A stretch of 64,000 bases of DNA from Centropus unirufus. Lineage: Eukaryota; Chordata; Aves; Cuculiformes; Centropidae. Numbering within the stretch: the stretch's first letter is position 1; every line of letters starts with the position of its first letter. Positions 26,101-38,000 of the stretch are shown one piece after another. Under the pieces are notes generated by a model. The model was not told the origin of the DNA and did no database searches. It saw nothing but the letters and a program-made list of their open reading frames with translations. The position numbers and the translations under genes are program-made. The stretch lies in NCBI GenBank assembly GCA_013397695.1, contig VYZI01000124.1, positions 626,190-690,189 on the forward strand. The letters are read 5' to 3'.

Positions 26101-27982
26101 AGGCAGACAAAACTCTACATACTTAAAAGGTAATATTATTCATATTTTTATAGGGTTTAGCAAAGTGATTTGAATAAAATAAGAACTAGCTAAGGTTCAA
26201 GATGTGTTTCCAGAGTTGAATTTGGTAAGATAAATTTCCAGGAATTTTACTGGCTCTTTCTCATTGTCATTTTATTCTCACTTTCACAAGACTCTTTCCA
26301 CTTCAGTGGAATACTGATTGAAAGAAACACTGTATACAAACTCAGTCTAAGTAAAAACAATTTCCAAAGAGAACTTACATAAATATGCTGAGCACATAAG
26401 TAAATTCTTCTATACATTTTGTTCCTGTTTGTATATAATGTTCTCAGTTCAAATACAAGTAGCAATATCAAGAGAGAAATTTGGGTACCTAAAATGGGAA
26501 CAAAATTGCAATATATATAAATTGCTATTAAAAAGAATACAGAATATGGAGTCTGTAAAAGACTCACTTCCCAATTTTGTTGAATTCCTGGAGGTAAAAG
26601 CAGTTTCATTCTAACCAGACAAGTCTTTCTTGTAGGCTGGACTGGGCTCTAGAGAGTGAGTGGAGTTGCACCCAAATTTCTTAATTTTATCAACAAACAC
26701 AACTCGCATTTCTGTCACTGAATGTTGAGCTTCACAGCTCTTGCCACTGGATGCTGATGTCAGTTTTTGACTCATACAGTAGCTCTATAACTAGAGCCCT
26801 AAAAAGAAAATTTTTCTCCCTGAGACCCTTGAGAAAGCATATCTGTGACTTCTAGCTTATGTTACAATCAAAGAGATCTGAGTTTTCCTGTCTGCTCTAA
26901 AACATAAGCACATAAATATAACTTAATTATTGAAGTGTTAAGAAGTAGTGGCAAACCTTTCCTTAACTCAGATCAGAAACACAGATTGCTTGGATTGTTT
27001 AGTGGTCAAAATCGAGATATGGATCCCACATTCCTAAAAAAAGCTTTTAATTTAGCCAGTACCATGCAAGCCCTGAAAATGGAGCTAGCTTCTCTTTTTC
27101 TTCATCCCTCCAAATGCAATTCTCAATTCAGCTTGCATAAATCTAATTATATGACCTATACTATTACAAAAAACAAGCATGGCATAGAGGTGTAACTCCC
27201 TAGAACAGTTTACAGATAGTCAATGTATGGAATTTAACACTAGGGTAAAGTGCGCAATTAGGCACCTTTAAAAGTCTGATGTGCAATTAGTAAGCATTTC
27301 ACAGTAACAAATCAATACAAGTAAATGAACCAAACAGTGCAGTGTCATCGTGTATCAGCAAATCAAATACAGATTGACACGCTGTGCTGTAGTAATTTAT
27401 TTCTACTATTGATTTCAATGGAAGTTTTGTCTGTTGACCTACATAAGCTATGCTGAATTTAGTCCATAGAGATTAATAGCCATGCAGGTTGACATTGAAT
27501 CAAGTGATCTTATTCCAAATGTGCATCAAAGAGTGAATTTTAATTTCTGAATACTTAAGTATTCAGGAACCCACTAGCAGTATATAAATAATTTGGGATC
27601 AATGGAAACAGATATAGAAATTTGGGTTTCTATTTTCCAGGAGGTTAGAACCCCAGAACAGCCCTCCTCTGCTGCATTGCACACGCCAGCACAGAGAACC
27701 ATGAGGTTTTTTTCAGATATAATATTGGATGTTTAATATGAAGATAAATAAAGGAAAAACAGAAGAATTCATCACCTTGTAGTAAAAAATGTTCAAACCA
27801 ACTTATATTTTTGGTTCTGAATTCTTGTGCATGCTGCAGTAAAGCTGACAAGCATGACTCACTCTCCACTCCCACTGAATGCAACAGGGTGAAAGCGGCC
27901 TAAACAAAACAGCACTTGAACTTCTTTGCTATGTTACCCTGCACCCTTTCTCTGAGCCTTTAGGGACAAACAGAGAAGAGCC
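20157..27982. other. 7.8 kb of unique sequence without recognisable gene
   Basis: No transposon or RNA gene was recognised. The part from about 21690 to 22090 has an even base composition and several ATTA/TAAT motifs and could be a conserved noncoding block, but conservation cannot be seen from one genome. Open frames at 24489-24875 (plus) and 24872-25222 (minus) are unlike known proteins. A 20-bp perfect palindrome lies at 27547-27566. Confidence 0.5.
27547..27566. repeat. 20-bp perfect palindrome
   Basis: 'ctgaatacttaagtattcag' equals its own complement with no spacer. Its role is unknown. It could form a small cruciform or bind a dimeric factor. Confidence 0.9.
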
Positions 27983-28258
27983 TGTTCCAATAGGACAAGT
28001 GACAATGGTTTTAAAACTAAAGGTGGGTAGATTTAGACTAGATGTAGGGAAGCCATTTTTTATTATAAGGGTAGTGAAACACTGGAACAGTTAGCCTAGA
28101 GAGGTGGTACATGCCCCAACACTGTAAACACACAAGCTCATGCTGGAGAGGACTTTGGGCAACCTGGTAAAGTTGCAGATGTCCTTGCTTATTACAGGGG
28201 GCTGGACTAGATGACCTTAAAGGCCCCTTCCAACCCAAACAATTCTAATTCCATGATT
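27983..28258 (+). mobile_element. CR1 LINE 3' end, sense
   Basis: Blocks typical of the CR1 3' end appear in order: 'gacaatggttttaaaactaa', 'tagatttagactagatgtag', 'gaaacactggaacagtta', 'gctggactagatgacc' and 'ccccttccaaccca', with the degraded tail 'attctaattccatgatt'. Only the end of ORF2 and the 3' UTR remain, and the coding frames are broken. The plus-strand open frame 27879-28094 overlaps it and reads partly as CR1 C-terminus (LKLKVGRFRLDVGKPFFIIR). Confidence 0.88.
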
Positions 28259-29698
28259 ATCTCTTCAGTATTTTCCCATAGTCTTTTATCTTACATATAG
28301 GATATTATTCTTTTAGAGCAGAAGTCCTAATACGCTGGTCTAACAGAAAGCTGTTACAATGCAAGCAGTAAGTAACAGCAGTTTTAAATGTGTGCTTCAA
28401 AAGAAGTTTGTTTCCTTTGATATATTTTACAGTGCTAAGCCTATAACCAGTGTTTCAAAATAATTGCTCCAAGAGGAAATTTGAAATTATATTCTCTTCA
28501 AAAAACCCAGTCAACCAAATGCTATCTGCATTCTAGTGAAGGTTGCCCAAGTATTAGTTTTGCAAGAAAGTTAATTGTCCTTCATTTTGACTATATTTCT
28601 TCTTTGTAGCCTACTTGCAAGAGTATATTAACATTTAGATGAAGGTATGGAATATGTAGGAAAGGCAGAGAAACAGAAGGAAGGACAACAATAAGAATGC
28701 AAAGCAATGCAATCGCAGCATATTCTAGTCTGCTTTACGTTATAACTGTACTGTGATGAGCTGTTAATAGTTTCCTATCTCTATCTAAAACCTAAGGTTC
28801 CTAGCTACTCTTTTAATAAATTATATGGAAAAGATAGAGTGGAAAAAAACAGAAATTATGAGAATTTTCACAGTCACAAAACAGTAAGTGATTAGATTTT
28901 TCTGAAATTCCAGGCACAGAGCAATTCCATTGTCATTGTATATCGCCCTGTAGCATGTATTAGAGCTGTCACTCTGCTGTTTCACTTCTAGTACATTACA
29001 TATGTGTACAATATACTTCTGCTCCCTGAGGTTAAATTTTGCTCATTGTACAATCAAGACCCTCAAGGCTAACACACACTGTTCAAGAAGGATTATTTTG
29101 TCAATTTTCTATAGAATTCTATACAGCTATGTGATGAAATTCTTGGCTTACTTTCCTACTTTTGCATGTGTTCTTTCTCTGAAACAGATTATTTTAATAT
29201 TGTTCAATTTAAAAGCCCATTCCAAAGAAAAGAAAGGGAAACTCATCTCTGAATATTATATTCATACTAAAAAAAAGAAAGCAGTAAGATGTTAATAAAG
29301 ATCAGTATCTCTTCCTAATCTATAATAGACATTGTCTGCATGACTGAGTGCTGATGTCAGTGCTACCAGCAGTGATATCCAGACTCATCATGCATGTGAG
29401 TTCAATTCAGATGCACAGATTAATCAGTTATGATGAATTTGGACATAGCTAAAACCTCTAAGATTAAGATTATGGACTCCTATGCACTGTACTAAACTTA
29501 GTGGCTGATTGGTATTACAGTGGCCCCCAGCTAGGCCCTTTTAGTACCATTTACTATATATAATACCTTCTACGCTTTAAGTCCTATGCTCCAGTGATAA
29601 ACAGAAAGCATCAGGCACACCAAAATGATATGAAATGTTACCTCTTGCTACATCAATAAGGGTAAGTCATAAATAAAATAAAAGGAATATGATGGAAG
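28259..29698. other. Unique AT-rich stretch, nothing recognised
   Basis: No repeat family or gene was identified between the CR1 tail and the ERVL-type LTR. Confidence 0.55.
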
Positions 29699-30010
29699 AC
29701 AACTGTCCCGGTTTGAAAGCAAACCAGTGAGACTCTGAGTCAGAAATACAATTTAATAGGAAAAGAAAAATAAAATAAATGCAATGGTACAAAAGAAAAC
29801 CACTGACAGGGTCAGAATACAACCTGACACCCTGTCAGTCAGGGTGGCGGTAGCAGTCCAATGAAGTGGTGGCTGCAGTCCTCCTGAAGTGGTGGATGTG
29901 GCTCTGTAGAAGAGTCTGCTCTTCCTTGGAAAGTCCAGTGGCGGCTACGTAGCTCTTGTCCTCGGAGAGTCCCGTAGGTAAGGGCTGCTGTGGTGTTCCA
30001 GACTCCTGAT

Positions 30011-30050
30011 CATATACAGATGGGAATGCCCTGTTCCTCCTCCTGGGCGG
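30011..30050 (-). promoter_or_regulatory. Core promoter of the ERVL LTR (TATA-like plus GC box)
   Basis: On the minus strand a GC box CCGCCC (30045-30050) is followed 27 bp later by CTGTATATG (TATA-like, 30011-30018), matching the order expected for U3. Transcription would run toward lower coordinates. Confidence 0.6.
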
Positions 30051-30069
30051 AGCATCTCACAATGGATGG

Positions 30070-30207
30070 TGAGTCATGAGGTAAGGCATTGATGGGCCCA
30101 TTAACAGGAGATAGTCCGGAGAGAGTTATCTATGAGTCATGTGGCAGAGTCCTTGATTGCCCATTGAACAGAGATAACTCCCAGAGAGAGTTATCAAGGA
30201 TGAGTCA
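30070..30207 (-). promoter_or_regulatory. Triplicated AP-1-like unit in the ERVL LTR U3
   Basis: TGAGTCA (read TGACTCA on the minus strand) occurs at 30070-30076, 30133-30139 and 30201-30207. The first two head imperfect tandem units of 63 and 68 bp that also share 'agagagttatc' and 'cccatt.aacag'. TGA(C/G)TCA is the AP-1/TRE core. Tandem copies upstream of a TATA box form the usual architecture of a retroviral enhancer. Activity in this genome is inferred, not shown. Confidence 0.7.
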
Positions 30208-30313
30208 TGGTAGGAGACAATGAACATTGCCCCACCTGCTTTAACAGCTTGTGAAGATGGTGATAGAATACATACCTTTGGGCACATCTTACATTGTAAC
30301 CTAGGACAACAAC

Positions 30314-33300
30314 TATTTGGAAGATGAAGGGACGGTAGATGACTGATATGTTCAGCTGTAGTACAGGATAGAGGACTTGGTGCACTTCTAACACAGAGAT
30401 TTTCAATATTTACATAGAGCAGCTGTTATTCTACTGGTGACTGAACATAAAAGTTTTCCACTCAAATATTATTTAAGGAATGTATGTAAATTACAAGGAA
30501 GAAGGGTTGAATTAAATACTAATTTATTTGAGGCTTTAGTCTGTTGCTCAAGTGTTGTAACCTGAGGCTTTGAAAGTTTTCTTTTTTATCTCCTTTTTCC
30601 TTTTATCTAGGTGAGAACCCTGAAAAACTGTGTTGTATCGTGTACTGTATATTAGATGTTACTATAGGATTATTCTTTTGAAAAACAGTTAAGCATGAAA
30701 AAAGAAAGTTCAGATATATCAGTAATCTTTGTCAGTGTTAATTCCAAAAGATTTATCTAAAAATAATGACTTTACCACTATAAAAAAATTGTGTTGTCAT
30801 TTGAAAGCATTTAACTTAGTCAAATGATCTCAAGAAATAGCTTTGAATGACTCCTAAATAACTATTACTTTTGTAATACTGTTTCTTAAAGGGGGTATTA
30901 GCAGTCAGCTGTGACAATAGTCTCATGACGGAGTGATGAAATTGTTTTGACTATCTTATAAGCTCAACAAGTCTATGAAATATTTAAAATTAACATATTT
31001 GAAGGACTGTAAGAGAAAAATAATTGGCAGACTGGGGGTAAAGTGTAGTATAGAAGAAGATTGTCTCATCTATACTCCTTAATTTTATTATACAGTAACA
31101 TAACCATATCATTGCTTTATTATAAATAATTTACATCTTCACTTTTGGGAAGCATGAAAAATATTCTAGTAGAGTCAAAGCAACTGTTTTTTTTCCTCTA
31201 TAACGTATTTATGTTTCCACAGAAGTTCCTTACAAAATAAGTAACATTACATTGAGGAGACAGCTTTTCATCACCTCAAAATATACCTTCTGTGTTAAAA
31301 TAACACATATGATGTCAGAAAGTCATGATACCAAATCTTGAATAGATTTCCAGCACAAACATGCATGTCAAAAGCTCTTTTTTATCGTATATCTCTTGGA
31401 GGCTACACCATCTCCTAATGTCTTACACCTATGGAATGCAAAAGATGTCTGTGGTTACCATTCCCTATAGTTCATTTTAGTGATCACAAGTACAACTTCC
31501 ATGAAAAATTCCTCGATTCTGGATTAAAACCAGGATTAATGTAAACGATCAATCATTATGAACTAAATTGTCAGGGGTGTCTGAATTTCTTGAAAGGCAG
31601 GCACAAAATTAAATTATAATATGTGTATGAAATCCTGTTATGGAAAGTTAACTTAAGGTTTGCCTAATGACAGTCTTAGCTGCTTCCAGAAAGTGATAGT
31701 TGCTAGATGAAATAAGAGGATTGAATTCCAGAATCTTGTAATTGAAAATAAAATCACTAAGGAAATGTGCTTGCATGGTGCAGCTGTTAAAAGAAGCAAA
31801 AAGAGTACTGCATGTCCCAACACTTTTAGCTATTAAATTTCTGGAAAGTCAGAGGCGAATCTATTAGAGTCTCAGTAGAAACAATATCAAGTCACCAGCC
31901 AATACATTTGGTTATGGCATTAGGTTCCCTCAGTTAACTGCCTAGTGAGATATTTATTTTCAAAAGAAGATTCAGCAATTAAGGCAAAAGTTTCTTGGAA
32001 AAATAATATTGAAATCAACAGCCTACTAGTTTCAAGGGCAAGGAAAGTTAATGTAAGGCCAGTAGAGATTACAAATAATAGTGAAGTGGGAATGATTCGG
32101 AAGAAATATAGGGATGAGGATGCAGAGAGGGGGAAAAGGGGAATACCTGACCCATCACTAAAGAAAAATGTGATGTACTTCCCCTACAAATCATGTTATA
32201 GCAATGAAAGAAAAAACTTACATAACCTCAAAACTAATATATTTACCTGTTACTTTAAGTAGGAGTCTGGATACTCAAATTAGTTTCACACAGAGGAAGA
32301 AGAAAGTGATAAGAAAACATAGGGTAGGTAATATTTGAGGGTACATGTAAAGAATATGAAAACGTTCTTTGTGGCCTGTTTGTCCAGGGGGCATGTAATG
32401 GAATGAGGAATGAATAAAAACCTAATTAAATAGAATATCTTGATCTTTGTAGTTTTTTTCTTCTCTACGGCTTTTCAAATGTATGACACTCATCATCCAT
32501 TGAACAAAAAATAAGGCAAACTAGATTGGGTCTAAGTGACAGTTCAGTAGTTCATTAGGGGTATTTCTTTTGGCATACATGTCTAAGGAAGATACTGTGT
32601 CAGGTAATGTTCAGTGGAGTAACGCATAGGTTCATTTTGAGAATCAGATGAGCTTTTAAACTATATTCAGGAGTTACAAAAATATATAGAAAATGTTTCT
32701 GTATATAAATTAACACATCCAAATGTGGAGAAGGCCTTAAAGTAATTTGCTTTGTCTACTGTACTAATTGAGGAAATTTAAAAGTAATAGTTTGGAACAA
32801 AAGCAGGATTTTTATTACAGTCTTTTGGGCTCACAATTTTTATAGTGTTACTTTTTTAATAACAGGTATTTACAGGAGTTCTCAGGCCTCTCTCTGTGAT
32901 TGAATGACGGCTTATGCTAAATTTCTAATACTTCAAACTACCACAATGAATCCATACCCTTGTATAGGCAGATTTGCTAGTAAAACTAACATAGAAATGG
33001 TAATCAGGATAAAGACTCTGGTGAGCTTGTGAATGCCTAAGTTTCATGTCATTTGCTGTCTGACCGAACAGTATAGAAGCCTATATGAAGATGCAGAGCT
33101 GTTATAGTGGTCACATAACGGTAACTTTTCACTAAAGTAAATGCTGTCTTCACAGATACTTTGTCTGATCAAATACATACAAAGTCCCTTGGAGTTCAAG
33201 ATTTCAAGAAATTGCTTAACACTGTAGTTTTATTTCTAGCATTGTTGATATCAGTCTGTTTCACATGGATTGAAAGGTGTTTCAAGGTATATTATGTAAC

Positions 33301-33432
33301 TTGGTTATAAGACATAAACTCCATGTAATCTAATTACAACTTGAGATTAATGTGGTTGTGGATTTCACCTAGTGCTTATAAATCAGACCATAGTGTAAAA
33401 TAAGTCATAGCTACAAAGCTTTAAATAAGAGA
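30314..33432. other. 3.1 kb of unique sequence between two solo LTRs
   Basis: No retroviral internal sequence was recognised here, and the two flanking LTRs are unrelated in sequence and class. The interval is therefore host DNA rather than a provirus body. The open frame 31945-32262 (105 codons) is highly charged but matches no family I know. Confidence 0.55.
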
Positions 33433-33438
33433 TAAAAT

Positions 33439-33803
33439 TGTTGCGGTTGAGACAGACTCGACAAATGAGCTTTTAGAGGCAATTTCTTTATTAGTGATGC
33501 AGCAACTTTACAGAGAGGCTTTTTATAACCTTCCTTAGTGGGTGTGTACATTCTCTATTGTTTAAAGTCTTTCTTTATAGTGATTGGTAGCTAGTTGTCA
33601 ACATCCTGTTCATTGGTTAACCCTTTCTTCACATTTGTTTACAGTCTTCTTAATCCACTTCCTTCGCTGCTTCAAGGATACAATGTAAAGCCATCAAGGT
33701 CAATTTCATCTTCCTTAATCAGTTCCTCTCCGACACAAAACCTTCTTTTTTTACGAAATAAATTTTCTAAAACCTTATTATTAGCCCATTATTTTTTCTT
33801 TCA
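33439..33803 (-). mobile_element. Solo LTR of an avian ERVK-type endogenous retrovirus
   Basis: The 365-bp LTR is bounded by TG (33439-33440) and CA (33802-33803) and flanked by a perfect 6-bp target duplication, TAAAAT, at 33433-33438 and 33804-33809. Six-base duplications are typical of avian beta/alpha-retrovirus-like (ERVK) integrations. Minus-strand signals are in the right order: two CCAAT boxes (33612-33616 and 33583-33587), TATAAAAAG (33519-33527) and AATAAA (33487-33492), with about 48 bp of downstream R/U5 ending in CCGCAACA. The TATA box and polyadenylation signal are only about 30 bp apart, implying a very short R region, as in avian leukosis-type viruses. No internal retroviral sequence is attached. 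An open frame at 33595-33834 on the plus strand is antisense to it and not a gene. Confidence 0.92.
33487..33616 (-). promoter_or_regulatory. Promoter and poly(A) signal of the ERVK-type LTR
   Basis: CCAAT boxes, TATAAAAAG and AATAAA follow each other on the minus strand at spacings suitable for U3-R. If active, transcription would start near 33495 and run toward lower coordinates. Confidence 0.65.
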
Positions 33804-33809
33804 TAAAAT

Positions 33810-34467
33810 AATGCAGGTGATTTTGAATTACTGAGACAATTTTTCTACTGTCTGCCTTTCTCTGCAGATTTTTGACAGGCTGGCACCTTATTCTATAAAC
33901 TGACAATGTGATAGAATCTCATATTATTTTTTTTCTGTTACAATTCTTGAAAGGATCGTTTTTTAAAGGTTTAAACTCTCCGAAAGAGCTGAAAAATTAT
34001 CACCTTTCCTACAAAATAGAAGTACAAATGTTTTGAAAGTTCCCCGCAGTGGCTTGGGGAAAGCTAGAAAGCAGTTGATACAAGAGCTGAGATTTCTTTA
34101 TTTTTTTCCATATGCTGTGTCAATGTTACTGTGCATAGTTTTATACCTGTACTGCTAGTTAGTTTCCTGCTGAACTGAGTAATATAAAACAAACTGAGGT
34201 TAGAGCAATATTCTCTTTTCTAGTACTTACTGTCAGCCTGTTGTACAAAACTTCCATTGGTGAAGAAGACTTACTAATATGAAGAATATACAACTTGAGT
34301 TAGATCTGTATATACACTTTTACCTTGGAACGTAGATAAGACATCAACATAAGGTGTTGTATTTGAGATAAGTGTGTTAGCTGGTAAAAACTGGTAAAAT
34401 ATTTTGTCTGCTATACTATTTTGAAAATATATTCCTGGGCAAAGTGCTGTGGTTGAATCTGGTCAAA
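33810..34467. other. Unique stretch between LTR and CR1, nothing recognised
   Basis: AT-rich sequence without an identifiable element or gene. Confidence 0.55.
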
Positions 34468-34538
34468 CCGCGGGGCTGGACTTGCTGATTTCCAGAAATC
34501 CCTTCTAGCCCCTACCATTCCGTAATACTGTGATTCTG
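34468..34538 (+). mobile_element. CR1 LINE 3'-tail fragment
   Basis: 'ggggctggacttgctgattt', 'ccagaaatcccttctagccc' and the tail 'taatactgtgattctgca' correspond to the CR1 3' UTR and terminal repeat. It lies just upstream of another, more diverged CR1 3' portion (34650-35057), separated by about 110 bp. Confidence 0.8.
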
Positions 34539-34649
34539 CAAACTCTGAGTAAATATGAAACCTTTCAGTACTCAATTTTTATGTATTTTTCCCAGTGCAG
34601 TAACAAAGAGAAAGAAGAAATATTGACCTTGAGGAACCACAGAATGTTC

Positions 34650-35057
34650 AAGAGAGACCACAAGAATATTAGGAGATGGAGCAATTTACCTGTGAGGATA
34701 GGCTGAGGGATCAGAATTTGTTCAGCCAGGAGGAGAGAGAGCTGTGGAGAAATCTAGCAACTTCTTCAACGCTAACAAAAATTGACAAGGACTGACAGGA
34801 TTATAAAGAAGACAGAGTTAGTTTTCACAGCACTGTAGGGCTGGAGGAGGAGATACAACATAAGCATGACAATAGAGCCTCAGACTAAATGTAGGAAGAG
34901 CCTCTGCCTCTGTGAGGATAGTCAGACAATGGGACAACCTGTCCAGTGCCTGTGAAGTCTTCAGCCTTGGCAGTTTCCAAGACTGAACTTGCTGTGAGAA
35001 AGCCATTGGACTAGCGAACTCACAAGTACTTTCTAGCCTGAACTGTGCTATGAAAAT
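34650..35057 (+). mobile_element. Diverged CR1 LINE 3' portion, sense
   Basis: The order of blocks is that of an older CR1 subfamily: 'gagcaatttacctgtgagga', 'taggctgagggatcagaatt', 'tgttcagccaggaggagaga', a degraded middle, 'gtgaggatagtcagacaatg', 'ggacaacctgtccagtgcct', then 'attggactagcgaactcaca' in place of the usual 'ttggactagatgacct'. The coding frame is destroyed and the 3' tail is eroded ('ctgtgctatgaaaat'). It is the most decayed of the sizeable copies in the window, suggesting an early insertion. Confidence 0.75.
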
Positions 35058-38000
35058 GTCCCATTTTTTTCCTGTGAAACTCAGGTGGACAGTTGTTTTA
35101 GGAAATCCACTTCTGAAGACCATATGAGAGTCATATTAAGCCACTGATTCAATTTGGTGAGACAAATGCTGGCCATGTAAATTAGCAATTCAGGAAGAAA
35201 ATCCAGGAAATTAAATTCCAAAATATAGATATATTAAAAAGAGTCTTTTTACATAGCTGTAAGCTTAGTCTCAAGGTTCATTTGACAACTGGAAATTCAT
35301 AAATGGCAGAGATGCATTATATGTAATTTAGAACACTTTACATTTGACTGCAAATGTATTGGCTTTTGCATGTGTTAAAACACAGCCAAAAACAAAGAGC
35401 TGACAATCCCAAAATTTCAAGAAGGATAAAGTGTGAGTGAAAGGAAAGGTTATTGTACCTATTGGTACATGACTGAGGCACTGAGAGATTATGTGAAATG
35501 AGATTGAATTCTTTTTATGACAGCAGAGACTGATTTCAACTTTTCTAAAGCCCAGAAAAATATCTTAATTATAATCAAATTCACATTTTCTTTTCTGTAT
35601 TACCTATGCCCGTATAAAATGAATTACTTATGCATAAGTAAACATACCTTATTAAACTGAAATTATTATTAGGGTGTATGTGCATATTTCTTATATAATT
35701 TGTACTGAAATTTTTATGAGATCTATTCTCCCCTTTTTATGAACTTAGGATTTACACTCATATCTCTCATTGATGCTAATAAGGAGCTCTATATGTAAAT
35801 CCCCTTCCCTTCCCTAAGTATTAAGGATAGAACTGATTCAAAAGTGATCTCTGTTGTTTTTTTTCTCACTGATTTTTTCAGATGTAACAGAAAACAAATA
35901 TCTGAGACTGAAATAAATTAAAAGAAAACAAAAAATCATCCATGTGACTAATGACCCCCTGTTTGGCTTTTTTTCTGTGTTCAAAAATCCCCTTTTTTTT
36001 TTCCCCCAGAGGGGTAAAAAGTGTAAAACAAAAAATAAGACATTTCTTATCCCATCCAAAATTTCAACTTGAAACATGTTTTTACACGTCTTTCATTTTT
36101 GTAGTTTACAATAAAACATTTCCTTGGACAAACTGTTCCCTCTGAACCATTCAAGCTGAAGTTCATGCTACAATCCACCAAATTTCTCTTAAAGTTCCAT
36201 TTGTCAAAAATAACATTTCTCCTAAAACTCATTCATTGAAATCTGATGCTCTGCAAGCTCAGTCACCACCTTCTTCATTTTCTCAAGGGATATTTCAGTC
36301 TATTGCAGGCCTTAGTTTAGCAACTCATTTGATGAATTTTCTGTGAGACAATAGCAGAGGATGGATTTTGGAGCATAGGTACTGGAAATGGGTACTTTCC
36401 TTTCTTATTGCCTCACACACTTGAGCACAGCCTACATATATCTTTATGAGAGGCTTTGGATCACACAATGCTAATAAAACAAAGAGTCCTCTTGAGACTC
36501 AGCTTTATCAATATCCACTGCCAGGTAGGTCGTCCAAACCCAGTGAGAATTTAAGCTTCACTTAACCTCATTTGTCTCTGGGTCTCATAATGCCAGCGCT
36601 ACTGTTTATCATATGACATTTCTACAGGGGAGGAGTAGGTGTAGATGATCAAATCATATAAATAGCCTGTGGCATGAAGGAAGATCAGGAGTATTCTCTA
36701 AGTGCAACAGTACCTGAATAAAAGAACTCCTTAAAGGCCTACCAAGATTTTTCTGCTGTGATCAGAGCAATACTTCATTACACGTGTAAAATAGCTGGAA
36801 TTCCATACCCTCCTGAAAGACTGGTTTTGCATTGCAGTGTAGATCAATATATTTATTCCATAGCAGGAACACTTTTCAGGTCTATTTAGGAAATAGATTA
36901 AAATGGGCCATGAAGAAGTTGGGAAAATCAAAAAACAACCAGCACACATAGCATAGAGGAATTGGAACTTGTGCTGTGGTTGGTTCCTCTCTACTTTCCA
37001 GCAAAGTTAAGGTCATAATGTCACAGGAGCTTTTCTTAGAAATGCCTTGTTCTGCTACAGGCCAAATAACTAAGTAGCTTCTGCAGCTTTGTGGCATGCC
37101 TTCAGGCTGGTCACAGATTCTTAGACGTTCGAGAGGCAAATATTTTCTGCAAACTGCATCTCAGCTCCAAGTTTAATCCTTTGTTATTCTCTCAGGTTCT
37201 ACAGGTTGATACTGATATTGAATCATTTGTTATAAACTGACACACACACAAAAAAAGAAAAAAGAAAAAAAATAACAGAAAGGCTTCTAGAAGGTCATTG
37301 GGCTGATAAACTCTGCTTCATTAAGAAAGGTGAACCTTAGCTGATTAGTAAAGTAGCACTATACAGAAGTCAGTAGAGTAAGTGGGTGTCTCATTTGTGA
37401 AAAGGAGTTTTAGTATCACTGCTTGAACACTGAACATGGAAATGCTCAGTGCTGATTAAATGACCATAATTCCTCAAGGTTGTGATACATCTGAGAGAGA
37501 TGGAAAGCTGTGTCCAGAAAATCTAAGCAATAGAATTTCCAGTGCAATTTCATACTCAGGAGAATTTTTTCCTCTCAACCAAGCCACAAGTATAAATAAA
37601 ACAGAAGAGGCTAGGCAGATCCCTAGGCATTTAAATTGTCTAATTTCTGATTATATTTTGAGATATTAAGTTCATTTAAAAAAACAAACAGATTTTGCTG
37701 TTCTAGTAGAAAAAGGTGTTGTTTCCCCCAGTTTCTCATTACACTTATTAGCATTCTTAAGGATTTGAAGCTGGCATCCTTACATATCAGGTGATGTTTG
37801 CTATTGCTCCTGGCCTCCAAGCCTTCCAGTAATTCTGGATTTCCATTCAAAAATTCCAGCCAGAAATTAATGCACCTCAAACCAAACAAAACTGAGTAGT
37901 CACGGTGGCAGCTGTAGTCAAGAGACACTATGTTGCCAGCAAGGAATAGAGCCAATGGAGAAAGACAGAGACAAATCCTGGCTTTACAACTTGCCCCTAA

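Larger units (their letters stand above)
29704..30308 (-). mobile_element. Solo LTR of an avian ERVL-type endogenous retrovirus
   Basis: The 605-bp LTR has perfect terminal inverted repeats, TGTCC at 29704-29708 and GGACA at 30304-30308. It is flanked by a 5-bp target duplication, ACAAC, at 29699-29703 and 30309-30313. A 5-bp duplication is typical of ERVL-class integrations. Promoter and polyadenylation signals lie on the minus strand: three TGA(C/G)TCA sites in U3, a GC box (30045-30050), a TATA-like TGTATATG (30011-30018) and ATTAAA (29752-29757), about 50 bp before the 3' end. No gag, pol or env sequence adjoins it, so it is a solo LTR left by recombination between two LTRs. The sequence resembles songbird ERVL2-type LTRs as I remember them. 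Confidence 0.9.

Noticed and set aside
30314..33432. Possibility that two flanking LTRs bound one provirus
   Set aside because: The LTRs differ in sequence, length and target duplication length (5 versus 6 bp), each has its own matching duplication, and no gag, pol or env similarity lies between them.
33595..33834. Plus-strand frame of 79 codons
   Set aside because: It lies mostly in a solo LTR, antisense to its promoter, and has no coding signature.
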